From Magnaporthiopsis rhizophila (lineage: Eukaryota > Ascomycota > Sordariomycetes > Magnaporthales > Magnaporthaceae), in assembly GCA_003049465.1 (NCBI GenBank), contig PYSS01000004.1, positions 190,722-254,721 of the forward strand: a DNA stretch of 64,000 nucleotides. Reading direction: 5' to 3'. A program made the position numbers and the translations under genes. The notes below the pieces were generated by a model. The model searched no databases, was not told the origin of the DNA, and saw nothing but the letters and a program-made list of their open reading frames with translations. The stretch's first letter is position 1. The number at the start of each line of letters is the position of its first letter. Positions 24,140-34,520 of this stretch are shown one piece after another.

Positions 24140-27100
24140 CTTGGCGATATCTTGGTCGGTTCAAAGGCAGGCGATGAGGTCCAAGTTTCTTTGGCGACCA
24201 CAACGTTTCGCAAGATTCCGGACGAATCGGGGCGAAATTGTACGTGCTGCGTGCTGAGGAACGAGCAACGAAGGATGTTCTTCGGCTATTCTGCCATTGC
24301 CTTCATTTCAAGTTAGTAAATGGGGGAACGGGCAAGGCCGACAAACACGGGGAGGGATTTAGGCATATTTTCGAGATATCAGAGATATTTGAGCTCGCTG
24401 CAGGTGTCGGGTGTGGTGTGGGAGATGACTGAGGCTGATCTCGGGTATGCATTGTTCTCGAACAAACGCACGCCCGGAGGGTGTGGCAAGGCAGGTGTGA
24501 CTTACACGAAGATATTGGTGATATCACGTCACAAGGCGTACCCAAGGGCTCCCAATCCCGGTGATACGGACGGGAAGCTGCCGCTGAGTGAGAAGCGGTA
24601 ACTAAAAAAAGAAGTGTGCCGTCCTGGGGCGCTGAAGAAAGGTAGCAACGGCTGACCACAAGAGTGTTGCAGCAGCTCGTTGGGCGTCGGTGCCGTGGAA
24701 GAGAAAAAGAGGCAGGCAGGCGGTGACGCAAAAGCGTCTGTGGGCAGCCTTGTGTACAGAGAAAACGAGAATGGGGCGTGGTTGTGTGGTCGTCGGCGTG
24801 GGGAGGGCACGCAGTGCTTCACAACGCAAGGTCCTGCGCCCCCGCTGTCCTACTAATATCAAGCCACGGGTGAAATAATGAGAAGAGAAGAGAAGAGAAG
24901 CAAAACGAAATGAGAAAAGAACACGAGAAGAGGAGGCTGCGGCACCGGGGACAGGCAAGGAGAGAAATCGTGGAGGCAAGGCCGAACGGGCGGGGACGGA
25001 TGACGCCAGTGGGTTTTGTATAAACCCCAAGACAGCCAACGACAGGCAAGCGGACGACCCGGCGGACGGATAGCTGCAGCAAAAGGCTTTTTTTTCTCTC
25101 TCCCTCTGGCTGGAGCCGACGGCTTCACCGCGTTTTCCACCAGCGCCTAGCCTGGGTTCAACCCAAGGCAAACGCAAAAAGGGCGGCCCTGCGATTGGCG
25201 TCGTTTGCCATTGCCATCCAGGATAGCGCTGGCTTGGAGGTTGCCGCCTCTGGCGCACTGGACCGGCGCGCAGCTCGAGTCGCCGCCAGCGCAAGTCATG
25301 GAACCGACGATCCGTCCCAGGACATGTACCCGGTGCTTTCGAAGGGGGCCCGTGGCGAGGTCACGGCCCGCTTTGGGGCTTGAAGTCATGGACAGCCACG
25401 GACACGGCGGGGTGCTAGAGGAGGCAACACGAGAGATGTCGTTTGACAGCAGCAGAACCGATGACTTCCGACGAGGGATACCTACCTACCTACTGCGTGC
25501 ATGGAACACCCGAGATCCTGTGAAGGCCCTCCCGCCGTCCCCGGAGCAGCCCCAGTCCACACCCTAGCAAGTATATGCATGCCGCCCTTCAATATTTTGG
25601 TATATCCTTCGCCACAAAGGGTGGTAGGTACCTAGGTAGCACCGGATATGAGCAGACACCCGCATAGCCAATCTGACAGGCTCAAGCCGACGAGGCTGTT
25701 GCACAACATGACCCTTGCAGTTCGTAAACAGTTCGAATTGGGCCAGTTGACCGCCACCTGATGGGCGTTGTTCACCCCGACGCGGACATGATGTATTTCC
25801 ATATTCTGCACCTCGGGCAGGATAATGAGGTGGTAAGCCAAGCTAGACGAGGCAAGCAGCCAATGAGCATGCTCCCTTGTGCAGAAGCCACCAGGGTCTA
25901 AGCTGCGCAAAACACATTGTATTTTTTTTCGGCCCTCCATGGGACCTGCATCCGAGGTGCAACAGCGGTGCGCGCTGAGACTGGGATTAAAGGAGTTCCG
26001 TCTTCCCGCACGGATCGAGGGAAAGAAGAGCTTAGGGCTTTGGCGCACGAACCCGAGCGTTGGCGCGGACCCGACGTCGTCCACCAGCACTCGGGCCACG
26101 CCCCCTCCTCCCTCGAGCGACGCCACAATAAAGACGAAGAGATGCTACCTAGCTAATACGAAGACACCGGAGTAAGAGGGTGCTTCAAATGGCATCCGAG
26201 AACCAGACCGCGCCAAGGGACACGGACCAGCAGACCAGGGAGCATAGCATGGAAGTGCGGGAAGATCAGGGTCGGGTATCCGATCGCTTGCGTGCTGGTG
26301 CGTTTGCATCGCAGTTTGGTTGCAGTTGCAAGGGAGTAAGCACTATAAAGACGAGACGGTGGAATGCATGTTGAACGTCGAGATAGAAAGAACCTGAGCA
26401 AGGAAAACGGGAAGACGCAGATGCAGCTGCACTTTGTCGTGCTTTCTTGAGCTCCAGGGCAGCTGGACGCGGGAAATCGAATTGTCTGGCCCTTCTTCTT
26501 TTCTTCTCTCGGGATATTTTGATTACATGGGCTTAATAAAGTGGCTTAGCCGAGCTGAAGATGGAGCGGAACCTTTTTCTTCGCACACAAAAGCGTCCGC
26601 TTTGATTTCGGCATTCCCGTAAGATAGAAGGCTGGCCCAAGACGGCGTGCAAGCCACCCGCTATTCACCGTCGCCATCGCTCGCCATCATGGGCTCGGCC
26701 ATACTTATCGGCATACCCAGCCGAGATCTAGAGGAATCACATTCCACTTTGGTGATCTGAGGTCCAGAAAACTCGAATACCAAATACATAGATCGAGCTT
26801 GTAGCGTCCTGCCCCACCGAGGTACCTCCTCCTAGCATTGCGGGCTGTGAGCACTCGCGGAGCCCTTTTCGTTGCCACATAGGCGAGATAGTAGGGATTC
26901 TGCCCTCATCCCTTTCTCAGGGCGATCCCCTGTTTCCAATCGTAGCTTTTGCCAGAGATCTTGGCATGAAGAGGGCGGCGAATCGTGACAGCTCGTGTCT
27001 GGTCCATCAACAAGACCGGTCTCGACTGGTGGACCCTGCTGATACAACAACCCCACCAAGCGCATCACATCTCCCTGCCTCTACCTACCACCTTTTGACT

Positions 27101-27383
27101 GCTCATAACAATCTACCATCTACTACGAAGCGAGTTCTCAAGAAAAGGACGCGGAAATTGCCACTGGGGCGATCTACCTGGGGACGGGCGTGGAATAGTC
27201 GGTTCCGCTGGCGGCAATCGAGTTGTTTGTTATCGGCACTAGGTTGTTATGTGGTAGCCGGCACGCCACGGCGGATCTAGAACTCTAGAGCTAAGAAAAA
27301 GGACTCGGAAGCCAAAAGCCAAAAAACCAAAAGGTCTAGGCCCCCAAAGTCCCGCCGCCGCGAGAACAGCAAGAAGAAGAAAA
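24140..27383. other. Long spacer without a recognised gene
   Basis: About 3.2 kb between the anchored membrane protein (minus) and the PI-PLC gene (plus), so it holds two promoters. A GA-rich tract lies near 24880-24920 and TACCTA-type repeats near 25480-25510 and 25625-25640. Minus-strand open frames at 24602-25294 and 25632-26126 look like CT-rich leader or chance sequence. I see no tRNA, transposon or domain. Confidence 0.45.
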
Positions 27384-28871
27384 ATGGTAAATCTGACGAT
27401 ACGCAACCTGACCACAACCCCGCTCGAGCTGAGGCGCATCGAGCGCTTCCGGGGCGAGCCGGTACCCGGGGAGGGGATCAAGAAGGTGATCACGAGCCGG
27501 ATCACGAGTATCTTCAACAGCAGTAACGCATCCTCCCCAGCCAATGTCCGCGGCGTCAACCCCAAACCCGGCGCGACGGGCTGGGTGCGGGCCCAAGAAT
27601 TCTACGAGGGCGCCATCCACGTGCCCTTGCCGCCCTTCGAGACTCGGGTTACCAACATCCGCGCCGTCGACCCGGCGGGGACCGAGGTGGCGCGCGTCTT
27701 CTTCGTGCAGCCGGGGACAGGGAACCGGTGGTCGGTCGACTGCCCGGGCCCGTCGCGGCGCAGCCTGGTGATGCGGCGCGAGCCCACCGGCGACAATGAC
27801 GACGAGTCCTCGGGCCCGGCCGAGTTCACCGTCATCTACGTCCTGGCGCACGGCCACCTGACCATCATCAGCAGCGGCGGGCTGGCGCACTGGATGCGCG
27901 AGCTGCGCGACGAGTTCCCGCTCTCGATGCTCTCCATCCCGGGCACCCACAACAGCCCGACCTGCTACAAGGCCCTGCCCAGCGTGCGGTGCCAGGCCGT
28001 CGGCGTGCACGAGCAGCTCGACAACGGCGTCCGCTACCTCGACGTCCGCGTCGGCTGCTCGCCCGACTCGGACGACCTCACCCTCGTCCACGCCGCCTTC
28101 CCCGTCTCGCTCACGGGGTCCAAGTACCTGCACGACCTGCTGGCCGAGTGCTACGCGTTCCTGGACGAGAACCCGCGCGAGGTCCTCATCATGAGCCTCA
28201 AGCGCGAAGGGACCGGCAAGGGCACCGACGGCGACCTGTCGCGCTACCTGTCGGACCGCTACTGCGGCCGCGACGACGCCCGCCGCTGGTTCACCGACAG
28301 CCGCATACCCACGCTGGGCGAGGTTCGGGGCCGCATCGTTCTGGTGCGCCGCTTCTGGATAGACGACTCGCTCAAGGGCCGCAATGACGGCCGCGGCTTC
28401 GCCATAGACGGCGAGCACTGGCCCGACAACTGCGACGACGGCACCGTCGGCAGCGGCCTGATCCGCGTCCAGGATTTCTATGAGATGGACCAAAGCACCA
28501 ACATAGAGAAAAAGACGGAGCTTGCCCGCGCCCAGCTGGAGCGTGCCTGCGAGCAGCGCGGCCATTACCACGGGATGCCCGACGCCCCCGAGCAGCTGCC
28601 CGGACCCAACCCTCTCTTTGTCAACTTTCTGACTGCCAGCAACTTCTTCAGCGCTGGCTGCTGGCCAGAGAAGATCGCCGCGAAGGTGAACCCGGCCATT
28701 ATCGAGTACCTGTGCATGAGGCACGGCGACCACGGCAAGGGTCCCAACCAGCTGGCCGTCGGAGACTCGGCAACCGGCATCGTCGTCACTGACTGGGTTG
28801 GCCAGGACGGCGACTGGGACCTGATCCGCGCCATTGTAGGCTGGAATGCTCGACTACAGCTGCTGAAATAG
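27384..28871 (+). CDS. PI-PLC X domain-containing phosphodiesterase-like protein
   Basis: A single exon encodes 495 aa. Residues 1-165 or so form an N-terminal beta-rich region (MVNLTIRNLTTTPLELRRIE) without a signal peptide. From about residue 170 the protein follows the bacterial-type phosphatidylinositol-specific phospholipase C X fold. SMLSIPGTHNS carries the first catalytic His (H189), GVRYLDVRV follows, and LTLVHAAF carries the second (H236). ENPREVLIMSLKRE and GRIVLVRRF match later strands. Such enzymes cleave phosphatidylinositol or GPI-type head groups without calcium. The substrate here is unknown. Lack of signal peptide and membrane helix suggests an intracellular protein, unlike many secreted bacterial relatives. 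Family call firm, function inferred. Confidence 0.88.
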   Translation: MVNLTIRNLTTTPLELRRIERFRGEPVPGEGIKKVITSRITSIFNSSNASSPANVRGVNPKPGATGWVRAQEFYEGAIHVPLPPFETRVTNIRAVDPAGTEVARVFFVQPGTGNRWSVDCPGPSRRSLVMRREPTGDNDDESSGPAEFTVIYVLAHGHLTIISSGGLAHWMRELRDEFPLSMLSIPGTHNSPTCYKALPSVRCQAVGVHEQLDNGVRYLDVRVGCSPDSDDLTLVHAAFPVSLTGSKYLHDLLAECYAFLDENPREVLIMSLKREGTGKGTDGDLSRYLSDRYCGRDDARRWFTDSRIPTLGEVRGRIVLVRRFWIDDSLKGRNDGRGFAIDGEHWPDNCDDGTVGSGLIRVQDFYEMDQSTNIEKKTELARAQLERACEQRGHYHGMPDAPEQLPGPNPLFVNFLTASNFFSAGCWPEKIAAKVNPAIIEYLCMRHGDHGKGPNQLAVGDSATGIVVTDWVGQDGDWDLIRAIVGWNARLQLLK

Positions 28872-30812
28872 GAAGCAGCTCCCGCAGTGTGGGCCGAAAC
28901 AGAAACAACTCCACGTCGAGGGAGAAGGACCGAAAACACGTGGGCTCGTCTCGAGTCTTTCTTAAACCCGAACGCAAACTATACATGGTACTAGATGGCG
29001 TCGGATCGGATAGAAAAGATCAGGTAGTTGTGACATTCTCGGACACAGTTCAGGAAACAAGAGACTATTCATTAAATGATCTACCAAGATGAAATGAATA
29101 CTTTTATGCACATTTGAGACGGCTACAAACGTGCCTGGAATGGAAATCCTGTACGAGATGATCGCGTTAGCCAGGCAAGTCCCGGAGAAGACAATGTATC
29201 GAACAATTGTGCAAAGCCTTCAAATCAGCTCTCCAAGGTGAATTGATTGATGTTTTCCACAGAATTGAGATTCAGTGAGAACAGCAAAGGGAATCATCCG
29301 AAAGGTGTTTGGGGGGAAGAGACAGTTTAGACCTCTTACCATTGAAAGGCTTGCACGGGATGGCGGCACAATACGATAGACTACCTGGGACACCAGGCGT
29401 GTTAGCATCGCAGCTACGATATGGTTTCCAGACAGTTTGGCATCCGTTTGTGCGGAAAGAATTATCAGGCTACAGTGGGATTCATATTAGCACCATGCCT
29501 CCTCAGTAAATCACGAGATCCAGGACGGCTATCAAACATACCTCATTAAATCAGATTTTGTGTAAAGTGTTCATTTCCAACCCGAAGGAGGGATCAAACA
29601 GTGTGAATAACGAATCATCATCTTAACAGGCTCACGTAAATAATATCATCGCAAGTCGGAAAGTATTACCTGCCAAGCAGAGAGTTAGCGAGGAGGTCAA
29701 CAATTCGCCAAAGCTCCAGCAGGCAACGGCAAGACCACCGCAAGTTGCAGGATCAGGTGACGAGGTCTCATCAATAGCACCCACCTGAACCTCTCCCACA
29801 GGGTTTGTACGTTCCTGCTTTGATGGAAGAGATCCGGTGGGGCTCAATTATGTCCGCCCGTTCGTTCAAAGTTCGTCATGTGGGAGGCGGGATGCCAGGG
29901 AATGGGTCCTTGCGCGCTGCTTCGTTGGAGGGGATATATATGTACCTGGCCGAGGCAGAGGATGTTAGCAATCTTGCTGCTGACGAGCATATGGCGGGAA
30001 AAACGGCAGAGAGAAAAGTGGGAGATCAGACAAGGCTGAAACTAGAAAATTGGTGTCCACATATGATCTTCGGCATGAGGAATCCCTGTTTTTTTTATCA
30101 TCACCTCGGGAGGGGAGGGTATAGGGTACTGAGGTTGGCCCAGCGTGAGACCTAGAGCTGGCGCTTACCTTTGGGATGTGACGAGCTGTGTCGGCGACGG
30201 CGGGCAAGCCTCAAGACCTACGAAGCGAGGCGCTTCATGGACAACAAAGTTACCTGGCAGTCTGCAATGTCAGTAAGCAGCGCGCCCCAGCCCAGCGGGC
30301 AACAGAAGAAAGACGAGGCTGTGGGTGCTTTGCTCAGGGTAATTCTAGAGTAATTGTAGTCCCCATGGTGCTGGTAAGATTTGGATTGTTCGTGATTGAT
30401 CATCATCGCAAAGCAATGGGCTTCGGAAGAAGGGGAATGCAATTACCTTTATAAAGCAGATGAGCGAGTGCGGTGGTGCTATTCCTTCAAAGAGAGAAGC
30501 TCGGAGATGCGAGACAGAAGGAGAAAAAAAAACTTGAGCTCCCAGCACAGACAGCATTTTATTCGCCAACCCCACTCTTCATCCGAGTGGGCTTGCTCAA
30601 AGCTTGAACCAATCTGTGCTTGGGAGTTGGAAGCCCCACCATGGACCGTGAGGCCTCAGTGGCTGACGAGGCTTGGTGGCGAATTGTGGGGCAGGTGGGG
30701 TAGATCGTCCCGGGCGCCGTATAGATAGCCCAGTCCGGCTGTTCCGCTTCTCGTCGCGTCTTCCTCGAACAGCAACCCAACCCCATATCCGAAAGGACAA
30801 AAACACTTCACG
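28872..30812. other. Spacer upstream of the mitochondrial-type protein gene
   Basis: About 1.9 kb, AT-richer than its neighbours between 28980 and 29660. Open frames are short and unremarkable. It holds the 3' UTR of the PI-PLC gene and the promoter of the gene at 30813. No RNA gene or repeat array is seen. Confidence 0.45.
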
Positions 30813-32174
30813 ATGGCTTCCCTAGGAGGCATGTTGGCCCCCGTGGCCATGCGTGTCCTCCGACAGGCCGTCGGCAGCACCGCAAAGATAAGCAAAGTGC
30901 TGCGCACCAAGCTGGGAAGCGCAGCACGGACCGCCAACTCCCAGCTGCAGCCCGCCGCCGCCAGGCAGCCGTTGCACCCCTTCGCCTTCATCCGCCAGCA
31001 GAAACAGCAGCGCGTGCGCTGGCATTCTACCCTCCGCGGGTCCCACGATGCCGTCCGGTCCGCCCTCCGCCGCTTCCTGAACGGACCCCACTCCGCGGCG
31101 TTGAGACCCACGGCCGGCCAGACCGCCCGCGCCGTCTTCGGTCTCACGGGCCGCGCGCCCTTTGCCACCTCGCTGCGCCCCAACCTTACCGGCGGCGCTC
31201 TGCCCCGCACCGCGGGCGGATACGCAGCGCCCGGGGCCGGCGGCAGGCTCGGCGGGGCGCGCTACTTCAGCCACGCGCCCGCGTCGCAGGCCCAGGTGGT
31301 TCAGAACGTCGGACAGGCTATGCGCGCCTTTTGGCTGTCGGGTCAGCGCGCACGCTTCGACGGCTGCGGCCCCAACGGCGAGAAGCGCTACCGCGCCGTG
31401 TCGGCGACGCAGGACGACGCCACTCGGAAGCTGGCGGCCGCGTCGCTCGCCGCGAGGCGCGTGCCGGGCTCGTTCGTCGACTTCAGCGTCAACCCCACCA
31501 TCACGGCCCTCAGCCCGCTGGCGGCCGCCTTCCCCTTCGCCATGCGCGGCGTCGGCCGCGAGCAGGACGGCAGCTACGCCGCCGGTGGCCCCACCCTCAA
31601 CGAGGATGGGCTCCTCGACCTGCTCTCGGAGGACTTTGAGCGCTCGCTCAAGGACCTGACCGCCGTCTTAGGCGACCTCAAACGGCTCGCCGGGCTGGGA
31701 GACCTGCCGGTCCTGCTGGAGAAGAACCGGACGATCCGGGTGCGCTTCCCGGGCGTGGATGCCGAGACGGTCACCAGGCTGTGCGACGACCTCGGCGTGC
31801 AGCGCGGCGTCGTCGGCCAGGACGCCGACTTTGACGAGGAGCCTGACGTGGCGATAGCGCTGCGCTTCCCCTTTGCGCCGGACAAGCACGGTTCCGTGAA
31901 GCTGTCGTCGCCGGGCGGGTCTTTGCGTTCGCACCAATCCGAGTCGTCCTCTTCTTCGGACCTCGACGACGCCTTTGTAGACACTTTCTTGGAGGAGAAT
32001 CCTTGGTTCTCTTCGGCAGACTCGGCCGAGGAGGAAGGGTACTTCACCAGCGTCTCCCCTTCCAGTCCTGGGCTTCCGCCGACTCGGCGGCCCCAGCACG
32101 CCGAGGACTTTGAGGGTGTCGAAGGCATATACCGGTTCATCCAGGAATGCGACCGCGCAGCCGGCCGGCCCTGA
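30813..32174 (+). CDS. Predicted mitochondrial protein of unknown function
   Basis: A single exon encodes 453 aa. The N-terminal 155 residues or so are rich in Arg, Ala and Ser with few acidic residues (MASLGGMLAPVAMRVLRQAV, then RWHSTLRGS and ARYFSHAP), which fits a mitochondrial presequence. The conserved-looking core starts near QVVQNVGQAMRAFWLSGQRARFDG and includes VPGSFVDFSVNPTITALSPL. A stretch with DLLSEDFERSLKDLTAVLGDLKRL follows. The C-terminus is acidic and Ser-rich and ends in a helical GIYRFIQECDRAAGRP. I recognise no catalytic motif. I have a vague recollection that similar fungal proteins carry a casein kinase II beta label in databases; I see no zinc-finger supporting that here. 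Confidence 0.8.
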   Translation: MASLGGMLAPVAMRVLRQAVGSTAKISKVLRTKLGSAARTANSQLQPAAARQPLHPFAFIRQQKQQRVRWHSTLRGSHDAVRSALRRFLNGPHSAALRPTAGQTARAVFGLTGRAPFATSLRPNLTGGALPRTAGGYAAPGAGGRLGGARYFSHAPASQAQVVQNVGQAMRAFWLSGQRARFDGCGPNGEKRYRAVSATQDDATRKLAAASLAARRVPGSFVDFSVNPTITALSPLAAAFPFAMRGVGREQDGSYAAGGPTLNEDGLLDLLSEDFERSLKDLTAVLGDLKRLAGLGDLPVLLEKNRTIRVRFPGVDAETVTRLCDDLGVQRGVVGQDADFDEEPDVAIALRFPFAPDKHGSVKLSSPGGSLRSHQSESSSSSDLDDAFVDTFLEENPWFSSADSAEEEGYFTSVSPSSPGLPPTRRPQHAEDFEGVEGIYRFIQECDRAAGRP

Positions 32175-32748
32175 GAGGAGGCTTTCCCCTATTTTCCCTT
32201 TGTCAGTTAGCGAGTCATTTGCGTACAGATTGTGCTTTGTTTGGGATATGTACCTAGCAACAGATTATGGGGGTATCGTGGTGACGATGACACGGCCATA
32301 GGACCACCACGCTCGTTTACATTCCAGTCGAATTTTGGAGTAGTCAGAGAGTCAAGTCTGAGATAGCTTCATAAGATGCATAGCTTCTATATATGCCCTT
32401 TTCTTTTATTCAGCTCGCAGCCCAAGTAGCGTGATGTTTGTCGCCCTGATGAGTAAACACATTCGATTGTAACCTGGGCCTTCAATGGCAAGGATTAGAG
32501 CCTCGGCCAAGCCCAAGCTCCCCACAGCTTCCCCATCCCCACCATTAACGGCAAGCTGCCGACGGACCTCGGCAGATGGAACGCGGGATACTAATCAGAT
32601 CAATCGGCGAGCGAGCGGCGCGACCTTTAAACTTGAGCTCACCCCCATATTCTCTGCTCGTTGCGCTTCAGCTCTCAGTTTCTTCCTCGCGCCCGTTGAC
32701 ATTTATAATTCCAATCTACCCGTCCACCTACATAAAACTCCGCCCATC
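32175..32748. other. Spacer before the hydratase gene
   Basis: 574 bp holding the 3' end of the upstream gene and the promoter and leader of the MaoC-type gene. No gene is seen. Confidence 0.5.
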
Positions 32749-32909
32749 ATGTCCGGTCCCGGCGTCGGCTTCGAGTTCCCTCGCACCGAGGTGTCGTGGC
32801 TGAAGCGCGACGTGCTCCTGTTCGCCAACTCGATCGGCTGCAAGGCCGACGAGCTTCACTTTCTCTATGTACGTTTTTTTTTTTTTTTTTTTTTTTTTTC
32901 CCTTTGGGN

Positions 32910-32947
<38 letters not shown>

Positions 32948-33921
32948 ACCTGGGCGGGCGGTTTGATGTAGCATTGCTTCGAGCCAGAACCTGACCGTCG
33001 TTGCTTGTGTCGTCTCAGGAGCTTCACCCCGACTTTGCCGTCTTTCCGACGTACCCGGTCGTCTTGCGTGAGTCTCTTCTTTCCTCTCCCTCTTTTAAAG
33101 CGAAGCGCACGCATATACACAGACCCGAGGCTGACACAAAAACAGCCTTCAAAACCAACACTCAGGAAGTAATCGACTTCTACAAGGCCGAAAAGTCCGT
33201 CGCCATCCCGGGCGTGCCGACCTTCGACCCGACACGCGTGGTCGACGGCCAGCGGCGCATCGAGTTCCTCCGGCCGCTGCCGGCGACCTCGGCGGGGCGA
33301 CGCTTCGAGGTGCGCACCAAGGTGCTGGGGGTCTACGACAAGGGGCGGCCGGGCACGGTGGTCGAGTTGCAGAACGACCTTGTCGACGCCGACACGGGCG
33401 ACGTCTACACGCGCGCCACGGGGTCCGGGTTCTACGTCGGGCAGGGCAACTGGGGCGGTCCAAAGGGTCCCGCGACCGTCAACTACCCGCCGCCCAAGGG
33501 CAGGCAACCCGACGCCGTGCTGCGCGACGCCACCACCCTCGAGACGCCGCTGCTGTACCGCCTCAACGGCGACTACAACCCCCTCCACGCGACGCCCGAA
33601 CCCGGCGCCAAGATGGGCTTCGGCGGCGTCATCGTCCACGGCCTGTGGCAGTGGAACTCGACCTGCCACCTCTTGCTCCGCAACCTGGGCGGCAGCAACC
33701 CACGCAACATCAAGGAGTACCAGGCACGCTTCGCCAGCCCCGTCAAGCCCGGCGTCGAGCTCGAGACGTCGGCGTGGAGGTCGGGCAAGCCGGACGCTGA
33801 CGGGTTCGAGGAGGTCATCTTCGAGACCAAGGTTGTCGGCGGCAAGGTCGTTCTCAGCAACGGCCGCGCCGTCATCAAGGTCGTTGGCCCGAACAAGGGT
33901 GCTGCTGCCCCGAAGCTGTGA
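32749..33921 (+). CDS. MaoC-like / (R)-specific enoyl-CoA hydratase 2 family protein, 3 exons
   Basis: Double hot-dog enzyme related to the hydratase-2 part of peroxisomal multifunctional protein, expected to hydrate trans-2-enoyl-CoA in peroxisomal beta-oxidation. Exons are 32749-32868, 33019-33067 and 33146-33921 (donors GTACGT, GTGAGT), giving 314 aa. The start MSGPGVGFEFPRTEVSWLKR leads into ELHPDFAVFPTYPVVLPFK across two splices. The catalytic block is YRLNGDYNPLH (residues 194-204), with Asp199 and His204 as the expected pair, followed by GFGGVIVHGL. The C-terminus is PKL, a weak variant of the SKL peroxisome signal. Intron 1 contains a long poly-T with an ambiguous base. There is no dehydrogenase domain, unlike Fox2. 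Confidence 0.9.
32875..32945. repeat. Poly-T tract with an ambiguous base inside intron 1
   Basis: Two poly-T runs of more than 20 bases are separated by a short CCCTTTGGG-like segment and an N at 32909. The tract length and the N suggest an unreliable assembly. It is intronic, so the protein is not affected. Confidence 0.85.
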
Positions 33922-34520
33922 GCGGGTGGTAGGAAATGGAAAATTGTGGTCAAACTGTTCATGTGAAAGCGAGTAGATGCTTTATGATATAATACGCACC
34001 CGTTACTGTTTTGCTGCTTCTGTTTGTTATCGTCACATTTCATCGTCACTGTGTATGGCCGAGTATATGCAATCTGTGAGTATAAGTTGCGAGAAAACAC
34101 GCAAAACTGCGCCTATCCCGCTTTATATCTACGAAAATGTATCCTATGCCATGTCCATCCAGCCCTTGGAACCCTACCCAGTATCGCTCACGCATGAGCC
34201 CAACAACAACCCAGGGTATAAAGCACACGTAAACGTCCCGTCCGTTTTTGTTTTACGACATGCGCCATATTCAATTTCCCCCAGAACCGACACCACTTGG
34301 TCGTTTCCCTGTTGCGCTAAATCCCCCGCAGAAAGCTAAGAGATTCGTTATTCTGGCTGGAGCCAGTGAGAAGAGACATAGGAGAAGGCGCTACGAGCAA
34401 AAAATCCAAGACTTAAGAGAGAGGGAGATAGGGAGAGAGAGATGGGAGAAAATCAAGAGGTGTCCAAGTCGAGGTTGGCTTGGACAAAGGAGAGAGAGAA
34501 AAAAAAAAGGCCGAGAGGAT
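33922..34520. other. Convergent 3' flanks
   Basis: About 600 bp between the facing stops of the hydratase gene and the DUF4203 gene. A GA-rich tract lies at about 34415-34510. No gene is seen. Confidence 0.5.

Noticed and set aside
24602..25294. 230-codon minus-strand open frame
   Set aside because: CT-rich, Phe/Ser/Leu-heavy translation typical of fungal promoter or leader sequence; the start is not supported.
25480..25640. TACCTA/TAGGTA repeats as a telomere-like or CRISPR-like array
   Set aside because: Too few and irregular copies; such short motifs also recur at 51847 and 53210 and look like ordinary intergenic composition.
27336..28733. 465-codon open frame antisense to the PI-PLC gene
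   Set aside because: Its Ala/Val/Arg-rich composition is typical of antisense shadows of GC-rich genes; the sense strand has catalytic motifs.
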